Source: Clostridium algoriphilum
GTDB lineage: Bacteria; Bacillota; Clostridia; Clostridiales; Clostridiaceae
Direction: 5' to 3'
DNA: 64,000 nt
Assembly: GCF_020443705.1 (NCBI RefSeq)
Contig: NZ_JAIZZK010000005.1
Span: 1 to 64,000 of the forward strand
This document shows, one piece after another, positions 47,230 to 56,782 of the stretch. Position 1 is the stretch's first letter. Each line of letters opens with the position of its first letter. Made by a program: the position numbers and the translations under genes. Under the pieces are notes generated by a model that saw only the letters and a list, made by a program, of their open reading frames with translations, had not been told where the DNA came from and did no database searches.

Positions 47230-47268
47230 TGGAAGTATGTGATATTAGTCACATACTTTTTTTTATTA
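47230..47268 (+). terminator. Terminator after ileS, containing a TGTGA-N6-TCACA palindrome
   Basis: The stem aagtatgtga / tcacatactt is followed by T8. The loop-proximal half is a perfect Crp-type site (47238-47253). Confidence 0.88.
47238..47253. promoter_or_regulatory. Candidate Crp-family operator 1
   Basis: TGTGATATTAGTCACA is a perfect TGTGA-N6-TCACA palindrome. It lies upstream of the FNT remnant and 484 bp before the crp gene, whose recognition helix keeps the E. coli Crp R-E-x-x-x-R contact residues (SSRETVSR). It is embedded in the ileS terminator hairpin, so the match could be partly coincidental. Confidence 0.5.
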
Positions 47269-47272
47269 CTTT

Positions 47273-47605
47273 GTGGGCTCGATAGTTCTTGCATTAATGT
47301 TTGTAGGAGCAGGCCTTGCAAAAGGTAGCACAGCAACATTTATTTTAAAAGCTTCACAAGTGAAATTGGCAGCACCAAGTATGGAATTATTTTTTAAAGG
47401 ATTACTTTGTAACATGCTAGTATGTTTAGCCGTATGGAAGTATATGATACATATTACAATAAAGCTATTAAAGATAAGCAGAGCAACATTATATAGACAC
47501 ATAAAAGATATGAAATATAAGAAAGTAGTTAAACTAACGAACTTTAGCTATATTAATGGGTACAACAATCTATATAAATTATATACGAACTTTTGCTTAA
47601 CTTAA
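47273..47605 (+). pseudogene. Truncated FNT (formate/nitrite/hydrosulfide) channel fused to an HTH scrap
   Basis: The reading frame begins at once with the middle of an FNT channel: GSIVLALMFVGAGLAKGST, then SMELFFKGLLCNMLVCLAVW, matching the family LflkGilCNwLVcLAVW motif. The N-terminal helices and everything after that motif are missing. The frame then runs into a different sequence, LKISRATLYRHIKDMKYKKV, that looks like a Crp-type HTH end. No start of the channel is present, so it is a deletion relic. In C. difficile an FNT hydrosulfide channel is encoded with asrABC, which fits its position here. Confidence 0.75.
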
Positions 47606-47736
47606 TACGAACTATCATATATAATAGAGGTATGTATAAAAAGAAACGTAACAAATTATGTAAAATAAAATAGCAATAATTTTAGTTGTTGAAGCCAACT
47701 TTAGATTATAAAATGAGGTCATAAGGAGAGTTTAAG

Positions 47737-48423
47737 ATGTCACAAATAACGCTTAAACAGTTAAAAGATATTCCTTTGTTTGAATGCATTGAGGATAAAA
47801 CTTTAAATTTAATAAGAGTGAGTGTTATCATAAAAAAACTTAAAAAATCACAAATATTATTTGCTGAAAGGCAGAGCATGAGTGTTATATACATAGTCCT
47901 TGAAGGAAAGGTAACCATGTACAGGTTATCGGAAAGGGGCCAAAAAAGAGTTGTTTATATCTTAAACAAAGGTGAAATCATAAATGAGGTAAATTTAGAT
48001 GAATGCACGTCATCTATAAATTGTGAAGGATTCGAAGAAAGTGAAATTATAAGCATAGCAACTGAAGACTTACTTAAAATTATGAAGCAGGATTTTAAAC
48101 TCACAGAAGTAATGCTTTGCTCTATGAGTAAAAAAATAAGAAGGTTATACAGACAAATTAAGAATACAGTGCCTACTAGAATGGACAAAAGGGTGGCGGC
48201 GAAGCTCTGGAAACTCTCAAAGGACTATGGAGTAGAGATACAAGAAGGTATTCTAATTGATGTTAAGATAAGCATAACTTATTTGGCGGATATGCTAGGC
48301 AGCTCTCGCGAAACAGTTTCAAGGGCAGTAAAAGAACTTGAAATAATGGGCATGGTTAAAATTGAAAATAGAAAATTCATAGTGAATAGGGAAAAATTAA
48401 ATGAGTATTTTAAAAGTGTGTGA
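47737..48423 (+). CDS. Crp/Fnr-family transcription regulator
   Basis: The 228-aa protein has a cyclic-nucleotide-binding-like beta barrel (~15-120, SMSVIYIVLEGKVTMYRLSERGQKRVVYILNKGE) and a C-terminal winged HTH (~150-225) with SITYLADMLGSSRETVSRAVKELE. The recognition helix SSRETVSR matches E. coli Crp (R, E, R contacts), not Fnr (E-x-x-S-R). The family effector is unknown here; no N-terminal Fe-S cysteine cluster is present. It precedes asrA and probably controls sulfite reduction. AAGGAGAG precedes ATG. Confidence 0.88.
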   Translation: MSQITLKQLKDIPLFECIEDKTLNLIRVSVIIKKLKKSQILFAERQSMSVIYIVLEGKVTMYRLSERGQKRVVYILNKGEIINEVNLDECTSSINCEGFEESEIISIATEDLLKIMKQDFKLTEVMLCSMSKKIRRLYRQIKNTVPTRMDKRVAAKLWKLSKDYGVEIQEGILIDVKISITYLADMLGSSRETVSRAVKELEIMGMVKIENRKFIVNREKLNEYFKSV

Positions 48424-48449
48424 TGAATGTCACATACTTTTTTTTTTAT
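48412..48449 (+). terminator. Hairpin with T-run at the crp stop codon
   Basis: The stem aagtgtgtga / tcacatactt (one G-T pair) plus T9 overlaps the crp stop. It is nearly the same sequence as the ileS terminator. Confidence 0.82.
48419..48434. promoter_or_regulatory. Candidate Crp-family operator 2
   Basis: TGTGATGAATGTCACA is a second perfect TGTGA-N6-TCACA palindrome, covering the crp stop codon and lying 157 bp upstream of asrA. It could let the Crp-like protein control the asr operon. Confidence 0.5.
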
Positions 48450-48590
48450 TCCAATTACAATGAATGCAAGTAGTTGTAGATTTACTATTTATAGTGAATT
48501 AATTCACAAAGTTAATCTGTTAACAAAGTTGATTTATTAACAATGATCCATAATTAAATAAAAATTATTACAATGGAGGTGGTTACATTT

Positions 48591-49598
48591 ATGGGCTTTA
48601 AGTTAAAAATAGAAAAGTTTGATGAGTATCTTTACGAACTGAGAGATAAATATAAGATATATGCACCAGTAATTATTAAGGGAAAAGGAACTTTTGCGAA
48701 CACGGATACGATTAGATATGAAGAAATAAACAGTATAAAACAAGTAGAGTTTGATATGAAATCAACTTTTTCACCTAAGGAAATAATACTTCCGATTACT
48801 CAAACGTTATTTTACTTTACTGAAAACGAATGCATGGAGCCGAAACAAGAGGAAAAGAAGATAATGATTTTTTTAAGAAGTTGTGATATTCATGCAATGA
48901 AAAGGCTAGATGAGGTTTATTTAAAAAACGGGAACGAAGATTGTTATTACAAGGATTTAAGGGACAAAGTTAAATTTGTGCTTATGGGTTGTAATGAAAG
49001 TTTTGAAAATTGTTTTTGTGTTAGCATGGGATCAAATAAAACAGAGGATTATGACATGTACACTAAAATTGAAGATGATGAGGTTTTTGTGGATTGTAAA
49101 TCCGAGGAACTGATGAATTATTTTAATAAGGATAAAGAGTGCACACTAGTGGTTGAACCAGAATATGTATCCAGTAATGTAATAAAGGTTACCATCCCTG
49201 AAAACTTAGATCAAAGAGTATTTAAATCTAAAATGTGGGATGAATATTCTCAGAGGTGCATTGCCTGTGGAAGGTGTAATTTTGTCTGCGGTACATGTAG
49301 TTGTTTTACTATGCAAGATATTTTTTATAAAGAAAATAAGAATGCAGGAGAAAGAAGACGTGTTTGGTCAGCTTGTCATGTAGACGGTTTTAGTGATATG
49401 GCTGGTGGGCATGGTTTTAGGAAAGACAAAAAAGATAGGATGAGATTTAAAATTATGCATAAGGTTTATGATTTTAAAAAGAGAGTTGGATATCATATGT
49501 GTATAGGTTGTGGTAGATGTGATGATATATGCCCTGAATATATATCTTTCTCTAGTTGTGTTAACAAACTAAATAAAGTTATGGAGGAGGTGGATTAA
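48591..49598 (+). CDS. asrA: Anaerobic sulfite reductase subunit A
   Basis: The 335-aa Fe-S electron-transfer subunit has two ferredoxin-like clusters near the C-terminus: CIACGRCNFVCGTCSCF (~217-233) and CIGCGRCDDICPEY (~301-314). The ATG at 48591 follows GGAGGTGG; an upstream ATG (48573) overlaps the SD. It passes electrons to AsrC in the reduction of sulfite to sulfide. Confidence 0.95.
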   Translation: MGFKLKIEKFDEYLYELRDKYKIYAPVIIKGKGTFANTDTIRYEEINSIKQVEFDMKSTFSPKEIILPITQTLFYFTENECMEPKQEEKKIMIFLRSCDIHAMKRLDEVYLKNGNEDCYYKDLRDKVKFVLMGCNESFENCFCVSMGSNKTEDYDMYTKIEDDEVFVDCKSEELMNYFNKDKECTLVVEPEYVSSNVIKVTIPENLDQRVFKSKMWDEYSQRCIACGRCNFVCGTCSCFTMQDIFYKENKNAGERRRVWSACHVDGFSDMAGGHGFRKDKKDRMRFKIMHKVYDFKKRVGYHMCIGCGRCDDICPEYISFSSCVNKLNKVMEEVD

Positions 49599-50390
49599 AT
49601 GAAGAATATATATATGCCTTTTAAATCTAAGATACTTAATATAAGTAAGCATACAGAAACTGATTATACATTTAGAATGGAATTTATAGGCAATGTAAAG
49701 CCAGGACAATTCTTCGAAGTATCCATACCAAAATTTGGAGAGTCTCCTATATCTGTTAGTGAGATAGGGGGGGGTTATGTAGACCTTACAATAAGACGTG
49801 TAGGTACTGTTACAGATGTTATCCATAGCTTTTTTGTAGGAGGAACATTATTTTTAAGAGGACCATACGGAAATGGTTTCGATGTTAACATTTATAAAGA
49901 TAAAGAAATTATTGTAGCGGCGGGTGGAACTGGCCTTGCACCTGTAAAGGGAATAGTAGATTATTTTGCAAAACATTCCAATGAATGCAAAAGGTTTAAT
50001 TTAATGGCAGGATTTAAGTCGCCTGAGGATATTTTGTTTAAAGAAAATTTTAAAAATTGGGAAAAGAGTATTGGTGTAACTTTAACTGTTGATAGTGCTA
50101 CGAGTGGCTACGAAGGAACTGTAGGACTTATAACAAAATATATTGAAGATATCCCAGTAGATAACATGGATGAGGTACAAGTTATTGTGGTAGGTCCTCC
50201 TATGATGCTTAAGTTTACAGTAGCTGGATTTATAAAAAAAGGGGTAAAAGAGAAAAACATATGGGTATCTTACGAACGCAAAATGTGTTGCGGAGTTGGA
50301 AAATGTGGACACTGCAAAATTGATGATACGTATATATGTTTAGAGGGACCTGTTTTTAACTATTTGGATGCAGTTCATCTAGTAGATTAG
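49599..50390 (+). CDS. asrB: Anaerobic sulfite reductase subunit B
   Basis: A 263-aa NAD(P)H-dependent flavoprotein of the ferredoxin-reductase family. FAD-binding is suggested by SPISVSEIGGG and LRGPYGNGFDV, NAD by AAGGTGLAPVKG, and a [2Fe-2S] site by the cysteines in CCGVGKCGHCKID...YICLEGP near the C-terminus. It follows asrA with no gap (its ATG directly follows the asrA stop). Confidence 0.95.
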   Translation: MKNIYMPFKSKILNISKHTETDYTFRMEFIGNVKPGQFFEVSIPKFGESPISVSEIGGGYVDLTIRRVGTVTDVIHSFFVGGTLFLRGPYGNGFDVNIYKDKEIIVAAGGTGLAPVKGIVDYFAKHSNECKRFNLMAGFKSPEDILFKENFKNWEKSIGVTLTVDSATSGYEGTVGLITKYIEDIPVDNMDEVQVIVVGPPMMLKFTVAGFIKKGVKEKNIWVSYERKMCCGVGKCGHCKIDDTYICLEGPVFNYLDAVHLVD

Positions 50391-50403
50391 GGGGGAGGAT
50401 ATT

Positions 50404-51351
50404 ATGGATATAAATACTAAATCACTTAAAAAAAATGCTTTTAGAATAACTAAAAAAAGAGGGAAAACCGCAATTAGAATAAGAGTTCCTGGGGGTCATA
50501 TTGAAGCTAAACACTTAGCAGTACTGCAAGAGGTAGCGGAAACCTATGGAGATGGAAATATTCACATATCTATAAGACAAGGTTTTGAAATACCCAACAT
50601 CGATATAGATAAAATACCAGAAGTAAATAAGATGATTCAGCCAGTTATAGATGGTCTTGAAATAAATCAAATTTCTCCAAACACTGGCTACTCAGCTGCA
50701 GGTACTAGAAATGTATCGGCATGTATTGGCTCAAATGTCTGTCCTTTCGCAAACTATAATACTACAGAATTTGCGAAAAAGATTGAAAAAGAGATTTTTC
50801 CTAATGATTATCATGTCAAGGTAGCTTTAACAGGGTGCCCTAATGATTGTATTAAAGCTAGAATGCAAGATTTTGGAATAATAGGCATGACTGAGCCTCA
50901 ATATGAAGCATATAGATGTATAGGATGTAAAGCTTGCTTAAATAACTGTAAATTAAGAGCTGCAGATGCACTTAAAGTGGAAAATTTTAAAATAGTAAGG
51001 GATCATGACAAATGTATTGGCTGTGGAGAATGCATCGGTAAATGCCCAACATCAGCCTGGAGTAGAAGCTGTGAGAAATATTATAAACTCGTAATAATGG
51101 GAAGAACAGGCAAAAAAAGCCCTAGACTTGCACAAGACTTTATAACTTGGGTGGACGAGGAAAGTATAGTAAAAATAATAAAAAACACATATTCATACAT
51201 TGAAAAATATATGAATAGTGATGCACCAGGAGGAAAAGAGCATATAGGGTATATTGTGGATAGAACAGGATATCCAGTGTTTAAGGAATGGGTTTTAAAA
51301 GACGTAACACTTTGCGAAAAAGCTAAGGTTAAAGAATATATTAATTGGTAA
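50404..51351 (+). CDS. asrC: Anaerobic sulfite reductase subunit C
   Basis: The 315-aa catalytic siroheme subunit. The siroheme/Fe-S ligands are in ACIGSNVCPFANYNT (~102-116) and TGCPNDC (~143-149), and two [4Fe-4S] ferredoxin motifs follow, CIGCKACLNNCK (~176-187) and CIGCGECIGKCP (~204-215). It lies 13 bases after asrB with GGGGAGG SD. A terminator follows. Confidence 0.95.
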   Translation: MDINTKSLKKNAFRITKKRGKTAIRIRVPGGHIEAKHLAVLQEVAETYGDGNIHISIRQGFEIPNIDIDKIPEVNKMIQPVIDGLEINQISPNTGYSAAGTRNVSACIGSNVCPFANYNTTEFAKKIEKEIFPNDYHVKVALTGCPNDCIKARMQDFGIIGMTEPQYEAYRCIGCKACLNNCKLRAADALKVENFKIVRDHDKCIGCGECIGKCPTSAWSRSCEKYYKLVIMGRTGKKSPRLAQDFITWVDEESIVKIIKNTYSYIEKYMNSDAPGGKEHIGYIVDRTGYPVFKEWVLKDVTLCEKAKVKEYINW

Positions 51352-51357
51352 TAATAA

Positions 51358-51394
51358 AAAGTATGCAGTAAATATAAACTGCATGCTTTTTATT
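51358..51394 (+). terminator. Terminator of asrABC
   Basis: The stem aaagtatgcagt / actgcatgcttt is followed by ttatt. Confidence 0.88.
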
Positions 51395-51481
51395 CGATAG
51401 GTTATATATTAATGAGCACTTGAAATTTAAAGGTTTTATCGATATAATGATAAGATAAGAAAATAGTAGGAGTTGAGAAAA

Positions 51482-52480
51482 ATGGCTGCTTCAATAAAAG
51501 ATGTCGCAAGAGAAGCGGGAGTCTCTATTGCCACAGTATCTAGAGTTTTAAATGATATAGATGTGGTAAATGAAGACACTAAGAAAAAGGTAAAAGATGC
51601 AATAAAAAAATTGTCATATAGGCCAAATATAGTTGCTAGAAGCTTAAAAACACAAAAATCTAGCACAATAGGAATAATTATACCGGATATATCAAATGAA
51701 TTTTATCCTGAAATAGTTAGAGGTTGTGAGGATGTAGCTAATATTTATAATTATAATATTATGCTTTGTAATGCGGATTTAGACGTAGATAAAGAAATGG
51801 AATCTTTAAGAATTCTTAAAGAGAAAATGATAGATGGAGTTATATATATGAGTAATTCCATAGAAAATAACGTTATAAGTCTAATAAAAGAACTTGAAAT
51901 GCCAACAGTTCTTGTAGAAACTACAGATGCTGGTGGTATATTCCCAAGTGTTACCATTGATAATGTAATGGCAGCGGCAGATGCAGTAAAATATTTGATA
52001 AATAAGGGCAACAAAAAAATTGCATATGTAGGTACATCTATAGATAAAGTGAATGCATTATCTAAAAGGTACGAAGGATATACCAAAGGACTTTCAGAAA
52101 TGGGAATAGACATTGATAATGAATTAATATACCTCGGTGGAGTTAAGGCTAGAGATGGATATACAGGGATTAATACAATACTTGATAAAGGCAAAAAGAT
52201 GGATGCTGTATTCTGTGCTAGTGATGAAATAGCTATGGGAGTAATAAATGCATTAAGAGATAAATCTATTAGAGTTCCGGAAGATATAGATGTTATGGGT
52301 TTTGATGATATTTATTCGGCTTCAATATTCTATCCTAAATTAACTACAGTATCTCAACCGATGTACGACATGGGTTCTGTAAGTATGAGAATGCTTATAA
52401 AATCTATAAATAATCTAACGGTTGATGAAAAACATTTTGTATTACCTTATAGAATAGTTGAAAGAGATTCCTGTAAATAA
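51482..52480 (+). CDS. ccpA: LacI-family regulator, probably CcpA
   Basis: The 332-aa protein has an N-terminal LacI HTH (SIKDVAREAGVSIATVSRVLND, ~4-25) with the hinge YRPNIVARSLKTQKSSTIGIIIPDISNEFYPEIVRG (~45-80), which is very CcpA-like, and a periplasmic-binding-fold core. No sugar operon is adjacent, which fits a global catabolite regulator rather than a local repressor. The ATG at 51482 has AGGAG 9 bases upstream. Assignment to CcpA is by overall sequence resemblance; another LacI member cannot be excluded. Confidence 0.75.
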   Translation: MAASIKDVAREAGVSIATVSRVLNDIDVVNEDTKKKVKDAIKKLSYRPNIVARSLKTQKSSTIGIIIPDISNEFYPEIVRGCEDVANIYNYNIMLCNADLDVDKEMESLRILKEKMIDGVIYMSNSIENNVISLIKELEMPTVLVETTDAGGIFPSVTIDNVMAAADAVKYLINKGNKKIAYVGTSIDKVNALSKRYEGYTKGLSEMGIDIDNELIYLGGVKARDGYTGINTILDKGKKMDAVFCASDEIAMGVINALRDKSIRVPEDIDVMGFDDIYSASIFYPKLTTVSQPMYDMGSVSMRMLIKSINNLTVDEKHFVLPYRIVERDSCK

Positions 52481-52526
52481 ATAAAAGCCTTATTAAAACC
52501 ATATAAGTTTTAATAAGGCTTTTTAC
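52481..52526 (+). terminator. Terminator after the LacI-family gene
   Basis: A near-perfect stem aaagccttattaaaac / gttttaataaggcttt is followed by ttta. Confidence 0.93.
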
Positions 52527-52601
52527 ATTATCCACTAGTAGTTAAATTAAATGGGGTAATTTTATTGATGCCTAAGTTAACAAGTTGGAAGGAGAAAAGC
52601 T

Positions 52602-55600
52602 TTGAATATTAATAAGAAAGTAGAAAAAATATTTTCATATTTATTAAGTATTAAAAATATGAATCAAAAAACTATAAGAAATGTTAATGAATATGAAAAA
52701 GTATATTGGCAAAAAGATCTTGAAAAGATTAGTGGATGTACTTTTAATTGTGATGAAAATAATGATTATTGGTTAAGCATAGATGAGAGAGCTGAGAAGT
52801 TATATAGTCAGTTTCAAAAAACATATTTGAGGCTGGAAAAAAATAGCGAAGATTTAGAGATAATTTGGTCGAATGGACTATTAACATGGGAAAAAGAAGA
52901 TAAAAAGATTGCTCATCCTATTTTTACAACTAAAATGGAGATAAAATTTGATTCGAAAAAAAAGAAATTTATTCTAAAGCCATATAATAATCAAACCAAT
53001 GTTGAACTAGAATTTTTAAATGAATACTTAGAGGTAAACTTAGATAGTTTACTAAATATTAGGAATAAAGCAAAAGATATGGCAATGGACGTTAGAAATA
53101 TTGAAATGGCCTCAAAAATATTTGAAGAGATAGCAATTCTTTTAAATGCTCATAAGGATGGTTTTTATACTGGTGGACTAAGTGATGAGTCTGATATAAA
53201 ATTTCAGGATAATATACAATTCTACAACGCTCCTTGCATCATACTTCGAAAGGTAGACACAAGACTTTGGAACATGGAATTAAATGAAGTGCTAGCACAA
53301 ATAAGAGCAGGATTCCCTATACCGAAAACCATAGAAGCGTTGGTTTCAGAGGAAGAAATAATACAAGATAATGAGGATATTAAAGAATGGTCAGAGGTAG
53401 GAGAAGATGTATTATTTCCTTTGCCTGCAAATGAGGAGCAGATGGAAATAACCAAAAAACTTGCTGAAAACTTTGGAATTGTTGTACAGGGACCGCCAGG
53501 TACTGGCAAAAGCCATTCTATAGCTAATTTAATATGTCATCTTTTGGCACATGGTAAAAGAGTACTGGTGACAAGTCAAACAGATAGAGCATTAAGGGTT
53601 TTGTCTAACAAAATACCAGAAGAGGTTAGGGCTTTGTGCATTAGCATATTAGGAAATGACACTAAATCATTAGAAGAATTGGACGAGTCTGTCAGAAAAA
53701 TAACAGAAAACTTATCCATGGACACCAAAGAATTACGTAGTCAAATTAAACTTTTAAAATATAAACACAATAATTGCCTTGAAATCCAGAAATCTTTATA
53801 TAAAGAACTAAAATGTATTGAAGATAGAGAAAATGAAAAGGTAGAATATAAGGGTCAAAAGTATTCTCTAATGCATATAGCTAAATGGGTTAAAGATAAT
53901 GAAAATAGTAATGATTGGATAACAGACAAGATTGATTTTAATAAAGAAAACCCTCTAACAACGTTGGAGTTTAAAAATTTAATTACATTGTCGAGAGAGA
54001 TTACAAAAGCACAAATCAATGAAATAAATAACATAGAAAAGTACATAAAGATATTGCCAAAGGAAGAAAGTTTATGTGATAAAATAGAAGAATTATTTAA
54101 ACTAGAACAGATGCAATATGATTATAAGAATAATATCAAAGACTTAAATAATGTTAATTCTATAGACTATGGAAACAGAAGATTACTAAAACTTGTAGAT
54201 AATGCTATAGAAAAATTTGTATTGATTGAGAATAGCTGGCTGAATAGCGTAATGACTCAATATTACTCAGACATTGATTCACAAGGCTTGTGGCAACAAT
54301 TAGTACATAAAAGTAGTGAATGCCTAAAAAGCATAAATAAGTGTAAACAAGAATTAAATAATCATAAATTAGAGTTAACAAGTGGTGTTGATATAAACAA
54401 ATTTAAAAACGATTTTGATGTTGTAGCAAAAATAATTAGTGATAAAGGCAAAGTGGGAATTCTATTTAAATTGCTTCATGGAAGTCTAAAATATATATTT
54501 GAAGGTTGTAGAGTTGATTATGAGTTTATAAATGACGAGAAGCAGATAATAGTAGTTAACTTGTATATAAAGTTAAAGCTTTTAGAAAGAGAACTTAAAA
54601 ATATTTGGAACAATACAGTAAAAGATTATGGTGGAAAAATTATAGACGATTTGGATGTAAGCTACGTAAGTGAGATATCCAGTGATATTAGGGGTATTGA
54701 AACAATTATTAATTGGGACAAAGAATTTAGAAATAATATAATTAATTTTTTGCCAGACAAGAATTTAACCAATAGTTTCATGTGGCATAAAAAAGAATCA
54801 TATGTTTATCTTAAAAATGCATTTGAGAGCTTAAGACTTATAAATAAATATGATAGATCTTGTAGTGAAATAGAAGAAATAAAGAAAACATTCAATAGCG
54901 AAGGGTGCTTAGGAAGGTTGCATAAATCTATAGACATAAGAAACATTGATGATGTGCGAGCGATTTATATGGAGATGGACAACCTTATGAAGGAATCTGA
55001 TAAGGCGCAAGCATTATCAGAGTTAGAAAAGAAATTAGGATTATGTTGCCCAGAATTACTTATTAGCATCATAAATGATGAAGATAAAACCCTGTACAAT
55101 TTAGAAAGTTTAAATTGGGGAAAAGCATGGCAGTGGAAACAATGGAATGAATTCTTGCTCAAACTGGAGGAGGATGATGTAGAAGCCTTAGAGAAAAATA
55201 TAGCCCAAGAAAAAATTAAAGAAAAGATTATTATAGGTGAGCTTGTTTCTAAAAGAAGTTGGTTTAATCAGATAGAACGTACTACAGAACCTCAGAAAAG
55301 AAGCCTATTTACTTGGATGGAAGCTATAAAAAGGATAGGAAAGGGCACGGGAACTCAAGCAGTAAAGTATAGAAAAATTGCCCAAAAGGAAATGGAGAAT
55401 TGTAAAGATGTAATCCCTGTATGGATTATGCCAATTAATAGAGTCATGGAAAATTTAAAGCTTACAGATAACCTATTCGATGTGGTAATTGTAGACGAGA
55501 GTAGTCAAAGTGATATATCGGCTATAACGGTTTTAATGAGGGCTAAGAAGGCAATTATTGTAGGAGACGAAAAGCAAATAAGTCCAGAGGCCATTGGAAA

Positions 55601-56666
55601 AGACCATGTTGTAGTAGAAACTTTAATAAATACATATTTAAAAGACATTCCACATGCAGAATGGTTTGATTTAAAAACAAGCTTATACAATACCGCCCTA
55701 AGGGTATTCCCAAGTAGATTATTACTAAAGGAACACTTTAGGTGCGTGCCAGAGATAATTGGATTTAGTAACGAATTGTGTTATTCTAATGAAATAATAC
55801 CTTTAAGGCGTATAGACGCTAAGGAAAAAGTTGGACCATTTATAGTAACATCTAAAGTTACGCTTGGACTCAAGGATGGAACTAAGGCTATAAATGTAGC
55901 CGAAGCAGAGAGCATTGTAGAGAAGATATTAGAGTGTTGTAGTAACGAGAGGTATAATGGGATGACTATGGGCGTTATATCGCTTCTAGGCGATACTCAA
56001 GCTGAATTAATACTGAGTATGTTAGTAGAAAAGCTTGGCATGGAGGAAATACTGCAAAGAAGACTCATATGTGGAGATGCTTATTCCTTTCAAGGGGATG
56101 AGAGGGATGTAATGTTTTTATCTATGGTTATTGCAAATAATGCTAAATTTGCAGCTCTAACCAAAGGATCAGATATAAGAAGATTTAACGTAGCGGCAAG
56201 CCGTGCACGGAATCAAATGTGGCTATTCCATTCGGTTGATTTAGAGGATCTTAGCAATAAATGTGTTAGGTACTCCCTATTAAAATATTGCATTCAAGAG
56301 AATGAATCAAAGGAAGAGATTGAATCTTCAGAATGTTTATTACTAAATGATTTTGAGGAGCAAATAAGAAGTTGCATAAAGGAAAGTGGATATGTACTTA
56401 CACCAAAAGTTAAGGTAGGGAAATATACTATAGATTTTGTTGTAGAAACAGATCTACATTTATTGCGTAGTGATCAACTATATAAAAAAATTGCAGTTAA
56501 GTGTATCGGAATGAGCGAGGATGAAGATTATAATTGGAAAAAACAATATGAAATGCAAATGTGTCTTGAAAGAGTGGGATGGGAGTTTTATAAAATACGT
56601 GCCAGTGAATTCTATAGAAATCCTAGCTTGATTATGGAGAGATTGATACAAAAATTAAATAATTAG
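52602..56666 (+). CDS. Large SF1 (COG1112/Upf1-like) helicase with C-terminal nuclease-fold domain
   Basis: The 1354-aa protein starts with TTG after GGAAGGAG. It has an N-terminal unknown region (~1-280), Walker A GPPGTGKSHSIANL (~296-309), a ~650-residue helical insert, Walker B VIVDESSQSD (~960-969), motif III GDEKQISP (~987), LKEHFRC (~1043), motif V YSFQGDERDVMFL (~1160) and motif VI NVAASRARNQMW (~1194). The last ~100 residues have the DUF559/Vsr-like pattern (KVGKYTIDFVVE ... CLERVGWEFYKIRASEFYRNP), but the usual IECDG...H reads VKCIG, so the nuclease core is degenerate. It could be a defence or nucleic-acid surveillance helicase. Confidence 0.85.
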   Translation: MNINKKVEKIFSYLLSIKNMNQKTIRNVNEYEKVYWQKDLEKISGCTFNCDENNDYWLSIDERAEKLYSQFQKTYLRLEKNSEDLEIIWSNGLLTWEKEDKKIAHPIFTTKMEIKFDSKKKKFILKPYNNQTNVELEFLNEYLEVNLDSLLNIRNKAKDMAMDVRNIEMASKIFEEIAILLNAHKDGFYTGGLSDESDIKFQDNIQFYNAPCIILRKVDTRLWNMELNEVLAQIRAGFPIPKTIEALVSEEEIIQDNEDIKEWSEVGEDVLFPLPANEEQMEITKKLAENFGIVVQGPPGTGKSHSIANLICHLLAHGKRVLVTSQTDRALRVLSNKIPEEVRALCISILGNDTKSLEELDESVRKITENLSMDTKELRSQIKLLKYKHNNCLEIQKSLYKELKCIEDRENEKVEYKGQKYSLMHIAKWVKDNENSNDWITDKIDFNKENPLTTLEFKNLITLSREITKAQINEINNIEKYIKILPKEESLCDKIEELFKLEQMQYDYKNNIKDLNNVNSIDYGNRRLLKLVDNAIEKFVLIENSWLNSVMTQYYSDIDSQGLWQQLVHKSSECLKSINKCKQELNNHKLELTSGVDINKFKNDFDVVAKIISDKGKVGILFKLLHGSLKYIFEGCRVDYEFINDEKQIIVVNLYIKLKLLERELKNIWNNTVKDYGGKIIDDLDVSYVSEISSDIRGIETIINWDKEFRNNIINFLPDKNLTNSFMWHKKESYVYLKNAFESLRLINKYDRSCSEIEEIKKTFNSEGCLGRLHKSIDIRNIDDVRAIYMEMDNLMKESDKAQALSELEKKLGLCCPELLISIINDEDKTLYNLESLNWGKAWQWKQWNEFLLKLEEDDVEALEKNIAQEKIKEKIIIGELVSKRSWFNQIERTTEPQKRSLFTWMEAIKRIGKGTGTQAVKYRKIAQKEMENCKDVIPVWIMPINRVMENLKLTDNLFDVVIVDESSQSDISAITVLMRAKKAIIVGDEKQISPEAIGKDHVVVETLINTYLKDIPHAEWFDLKTSLYNTALRVFPSRLLLKEHFRCVPEIIGFSNELCYSNEIIPLRRIDAKEKVGPFIVTSKVTLGLKDGTKAINVAEAESIVEKILECCSNERYNGMTMGVISLLGDTQAELILSMLVEKLGMEEILQRRLICGDAYSFQGDERDVMFLSMVIANNAKFAALTKGSDIRRFNVAASRARNQMWLFHSVDLEDLSNKCVRYSLLKYCIQENESKEEIESSECLLLNDFEEQIRSCIKESGYVLTPKVKVGKYTIDFVVETDLHLLRSDQLYKKIAVKCIGMSEDEDYNWKKQYEMQMCLERVGWEFYKIRASEFYRNPSLIMERLIQKLNN

Positions 56667-56782
56667 GATAGATAAGAAATTTAGATTTATGTAATTTCTC
56701 GTTTTGATATTCATTATATAATTATCATATAGTTAACAATAATATAATAATAGTATAATTTTTTAATAAGAGGGTGAGAGGA

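Noticed and set aside
53222-55690. Minus-strand frames inside the helicase gene
   Set aside because: All are antisense to a continuous helicase frame with motifs in order and have no SD.
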